A stretch of DNA of 17,233 nt, taken from contig CAYMUL010000048.1 of assembly GCA_964393605.1 (NCBI GenBank), positions 1 to 17,233 of the forward strand. Reading direction: 5' to 3'. The notes under the pieces are model-generated. The model was not told the origin of the DNA. It saw only the letters and a list, made by a program, of their open reading frames with translations, and did not search any database. A program made the position numbers and the translations under genes. Source of the stretch: CAYMUL01 sp964393605 (GTDB taxonomy: Bacteria; Bacteroidota; Ignavibacteria; Ignavibacteriales; Ignavibacteriaceae). The first letter of the stretch is position 1, and each line of letters starts with the position of its first letter. Shown here piece by piece: positions 15,401 to 17,233 of the stretch.

Positions 15401-16740
15401 TCGGGGTTATACATCGGCGCGCCGGTATCAATCACCGGAATTTCTTTTCCTTTTTTTGAAATGAGAATTGTATGATTGGCGAGGTATTTTACAATTCCAT
15501 GCGCAAGAACTTTTTCCACAGGATTTTTTTCAATCTCTCCCGTGGTTTCGGCTTTGATTATATAAACATCGTTAAGATTTCTTCCGCGCGCATCTCTTAA
15601 AGTCCAGCCGGTTAATTCTTCCGCGAGTTGATTCATGTACTCAATCTTACCATCAAGATTGGTAGTAATAACTCCGTCGCCGATGCTATCGAGTGTAACT
15701 TTAAATTTTTCCTGAAATTGCCAGAGTTCTTTTTCTTTGCTGTAGAGTTCGCGGTAAATTGTTTTTTGACGGCTGTTGTAAAGTAGCATCAATCCCGCCG
15801 TAACAATAAAGATCAAGCCAAGACTAATGCCGAAAATCAGATAAAGTTGCAAATGTAGTTCGGCAAAGATTTCGCTCTTATCTACTTTTGAAACCAGCCA
15901 CCAATTTGTCCCGCTGATTTTTTGAACATGAGCGAGAACCTCGACGCCGCGGTAGTCAACGCCGTCAATAATACCTTCGGCACCTTTCATTGCTTTCACA
16001 GAAGGGGCTTCGGTATTTGATGACGGAAATTTGTATTTGAGCGCCATTCCATCTTTCAAACGAAGGTCGTTCAAAATCAGCATCCCGTCTTTCTCAACTC
16101 TCGTTAAAACATTCTCACCGGTTTGATGCGGTGTGTGCCATGCTTTAATTAACGGGTAAAGAAAATCTTCCGGATCAATTCTGAAAACAATAACTGCAAT
16201 CACGTGATTTGTTTCATCAATTATCGGCGCGTTAAAATCGAGATGAATAGCATCACCGGTTTGGCAGAAATAAAGATCGCTGTTAATTATTTTTTTTGAT
16301 TTAATTGTCTGCTTTATGTTAGATAAGGTTATGCTGTCGATCGTCGTCAATTCTTGATCAACGGAAACTAAAATTTTTCCTTTCTTGTCCGTTATGAAAA
16401 TATTCTGGTAGCCGTATCCCTCTTTTACGATAGTGATTCGCTGAAGAATTTTTTGTTTGATTTCAGCATCATCGGAAGAAGAAATAAAACTTTCTACACC
16501 GGCAGTGAAAAAAGGTGATCTTATGAATACATTTGCGTCAGCATTGCGTTCTTTAATCCACGTTTCAATTTGGTTCGCTTTTAGATCTGCAATTGAGTTT
16601 AGTACCTGATACTTCTGCTGCCTTATAGAATTCGATTGAAATTGATAAGAGTAGTATCCGCCGAAGATGATTAAAAGGCATAATATTGCGATGAGCAAAA
16701 TAATTTGCTTTTTGGATGGAGCCGATAAAATTTTTTGCAC
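12373..16740 (-). CDS. Membrane hybrid histidine kinase: Cache-like, five PAS, HisKA, HATPase, REC
   Basis: This 1455-aa sensor kinase has a transmembrane helix at 13-29, an extracytoplasmic Cache-like domain at about 41-290 and a second helix at about 297-321. Five PAS/PAC modules follow (about 345-462, 474-582, 597-712, 718-831, 838-955), most ending in D-I-T/S motifs such as HDITQRK. HisKA has H984 in NISHEIRTPMN. The HATPase domain has N1097 and N1101, DTGIGVP (1133-1139) and GTGLGL (1163-1168). The receiver has D1232 D1233, phosphoacceptor D1276 and K1328. The C-terminal helices (about 1365-1450) are HPt-like in place but lack a clear HxxKG phosphohistidine motif. The start is GTG at 16740 with GGAG upstream and an in-frame stop shortly before it. 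The last codons run into repeat R6. Confidence 0.93.
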   Translation of the reverse strand: MQKILSAPSKKQIILLIAILCLLIIFGGYYSYQFQSNSIRQQKYQVLNSIADLKANQIETWIKERNADANVFIRSPFFTAGVESFISSSDDAEIKQKILQRITIVKEGYGYQNIFITDKKGKILVSVDQELTTIDSITLSNIKQTIKSKKIINSDLYFCQTGDAIHLDFNAPIIDETNHVIAVIVFRIDPEDFLYPLIKAWHTPHQTGENVLTRVEKDGMLILNDLRLKDGMALKYKFPSSNTEAPSVKAMKGAEGIIDGVDYRGVEVLAHVQKISGTNWWLVSKVDKSEIFAELHLQLYLIFGISLGLIFIVTAGLMLLYNSRQKTIYRELYSKEKELWQFQEKFKVTLDSIGDGVITTNLDGKIEYMNQLAEELTGWTLRDARGRNLNDVYIIKAETTGEIEKNPVEKVLAHGIVKYLANHTILISKKGKEIPVIDTGAPMYNPEGEVIGVVLAFQDETDKRKQQKLIAESEARYRNLVDNALVGVYASTIGGEILYGNEALLNILEFDSLEEFKSQAAILRYKDPKRREELISALKEFGMVENFEVEVRTNKGKNIFILISSKLVGSVLSGMVVDISEKKRAEKNLQKALDNLTLASTSAKIALWNWDMINNELEWSELIDEMLGYQKNEFPRTIEAWEQAIHPDDYKKVMQLLADHLEKKIPYETEYRVFKKDGSVVWWHDVGTALFDSEGKSISMSGACTDITSRKNIEADLNKSELLLTTTLDTMLEGCQIIGKDWRYIYINSAAEKQNRRSSKELIGNVYMEMWPGIEETFVFKIIKQSMDERSFQHLENEFTFPDGSKGWFELSIQPIPEGIFILSHDITQRKLSEAAVVESEQRYRKLVETSRDAIFINQDNKIIYINSAGLQLFAAENGSDVLGRSPFDFFHPDYHELIKERIKKVKEGFTAPYVEEKIINLKGEVIDVEVVGIPFKLNDKDAVQIVLHDITELLEREKELQKAKEDAENANRAKSTFLANISHEIRTPMNSIIGFSDMLYSSLKDEKNKKRVEAIRTSGKSLLSLINDILDLSKIEAEKLKLEPEPLNIIKLAEEVEIMFARKISEKHLDFMIETESDIPRLLLLDGLRLRQILFNLIGNAVKFTDVGHVILIIDKKEKDENSIDLFIIVEDTGIGVPKEEQEFIFEAFAQQKDQSTKKYGGTGLGLAISKRLVEMMGGTITFESEVGKGSKFKIFIPSVKVIEGEKSSDAVVEFDPSATLFSEGKILLVDDNKNNRSLIVDLLENSSLNIFEAVNGKEAVEIAFKELPDVILMDLRMPVMDGIEATRILRGDERTKHIPVICISASSKIILKDKDMNELFDEFLLKPVVLPNLVEVLKKYLKFKSGERAEARHEKEVTFELSDSELSVLPEVVKILNEDFLARYESVSKSILVDEIEAFGNDLAMLGDKYSLRMLSDYGKKIELHASLFEIDKLTPELNKFKVILSELSVRKK

Positions 16741-16815
16741 TTTAATCTCCGTCTTTAATTATCATTGCCGGCAAATGGTCAGCATATTAAAGGTTGCCTC
16801 GGTAAATTTAGTACA

Positions 16816-16829
16816 GGGGAAATTTCCCC
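16816..16829. promoter_or_regulatory. Perfect 14-bp palindrome upstream of the hybrid kinase
   Basis: GGGGAAATTTCCCC, centred about 82 bases before the kinase GTG start. It has the symmetry of a dimeric regulator site, but no regulator is known and no promoter has been located securely. Confidence 0.45.
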
Positions 16830-16915
16830 GTGCGCAAATGAAATTTAATGTAAATTTTTTCTACATCCAAAAAAAATGAAAGCGATTTAATTTTTCTTCG
16901 AGCAACAAATTGAAG

Positions 16916-16979
16916 TAGTGTCTTAAGGTAAAAAAAGAAAATTAAACCACTTATGCACTAAGATCACATAGAAACACAA
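16916..16979 (+). repeat. Hairpin repeat R7
   Basis: Left arm TAGTGTCTTAAGGT (16916-16929), A-rich 16-base loop and right arm ACCACTTATGCACTAAG (16946-16962), then CACATAG and CACAAAG words. It is a decayed relative of R3 and R4. Confidence 0.65.
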
Positions 16980-17233
16980 AGCCAATTCACCATTCTCCAT
17001 TTTCCATTGTTAATTCCTCATCTTACACTTATTTATCTCCCGAAGGGAGACACTTACACTTAATCTTATTCATCTCCCGAAGGGAGAATCTTTATCTTTA
17101 TCTTTCTCTTTCTCTGCTCTGCCAAAGCTGCAACTTCTTCTTCACCGCAAAGACGCGAGGAAATTTTTAATTTATTATTGAGTTCACTCTAAAAAGGCAG
17201 AGAATAATTTTTCTTATAAAGAAAATTTAAATA

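Larger units (their letters stand above)
16741..17233. other. Kinase upstream region and third intergenic repeat block
   Basis: No gene is seen. Near the kinase start are a TTGCCGGCAA palindrome (16765-16774) and a perfect GGGGAAATTTCCCC palindrome (16816-16829). From about 16916 a diverged copy of the intergenic repeat seen at 9463-9864 follows: hairpin R7, CAATTC and CATTCTCCAT words, CTTACA hexamers, two TCTCCC/GGGAGA hairpins, and an ACTTCTTCTTCACCGC stretch. Confidence 0.75.

Overview
The window is AT-rich and looks like a chromosomal piece of a Bacteroidota/Ignavibacteriota-type bacterium, probably Ignavibacteriales or a relative. The clues are a Por/type IX secretion C-terminal sorting domain with the QNYPNPFNPST signature, BACON domains, PAS-rich hybrid histidine kinases, and a nuoABCDEF cluster. 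Lineage is inferred from gene content only.

Layout. (1) 1-1523: a complete IS3-family insertion sequence whose left end coincides with base 1. It has OrfA, a -1 frameshift site and OrfB, and it has cut off the 5' part of a secreted BACON-repeat protein (remnant 1524-2378, followed by a terminator). (2) 2554-4444, plus strand: a perfect 35-bp palindrome, a DUF4143-type AAA ATPase with a nuclease-like C-terminus, and a secreted protein that may have an NlpC/P60-like fold. (3) 4445-4862: a convergent intergenic region with a 100-bp duplicate of the nuoF 3' end and two hairpin repeats. (4) 9306 down to 4863, minus strand: nuoA-B-C-D-E-F, tightly packed, with no nuoG-N after it. (5) 9307-10125: intergenic, mostly two 256-bp direct repeats. 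(6) 16740 down to 10126, minus strand: a 1455-aa membrane hybrid kinase, a small GxxExxY nuclease-fold protein, and a REC-kinase-REC protein. (7) 16741-17233: kinase upstream region plus a further repeat block.

How the parts work together. NuoA-F cover the NADH-oxidising module, the quinone-site connecting arm and one membrane subunit of complex I; the remaining subunits must lie elsewhere if the enzyme works. The two kinases probably belong to one phosphorelay: a membrane sensor with an extracytoplasmic Cache-like domain and five PAS domains, and a soluble partner.

The most unusual layer is a family of intergenic hairpin repeats. At least six copies share arms ending in GGT/ACC around an A-rich AAAAAAGAA loop, with arms built from CTTAGTG/CACTAAG words. 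They lie next to or inside the ends of nuoF, the kinase, the GxxExxY gene and the REC-kinase-REC gene. The GxxExxY gene lies between two 50-bp direct repeats of this family that differ at one base, which is what a mobile cassette would look like. This repeat/nuclease association is the best candidate here for a poorly described system.
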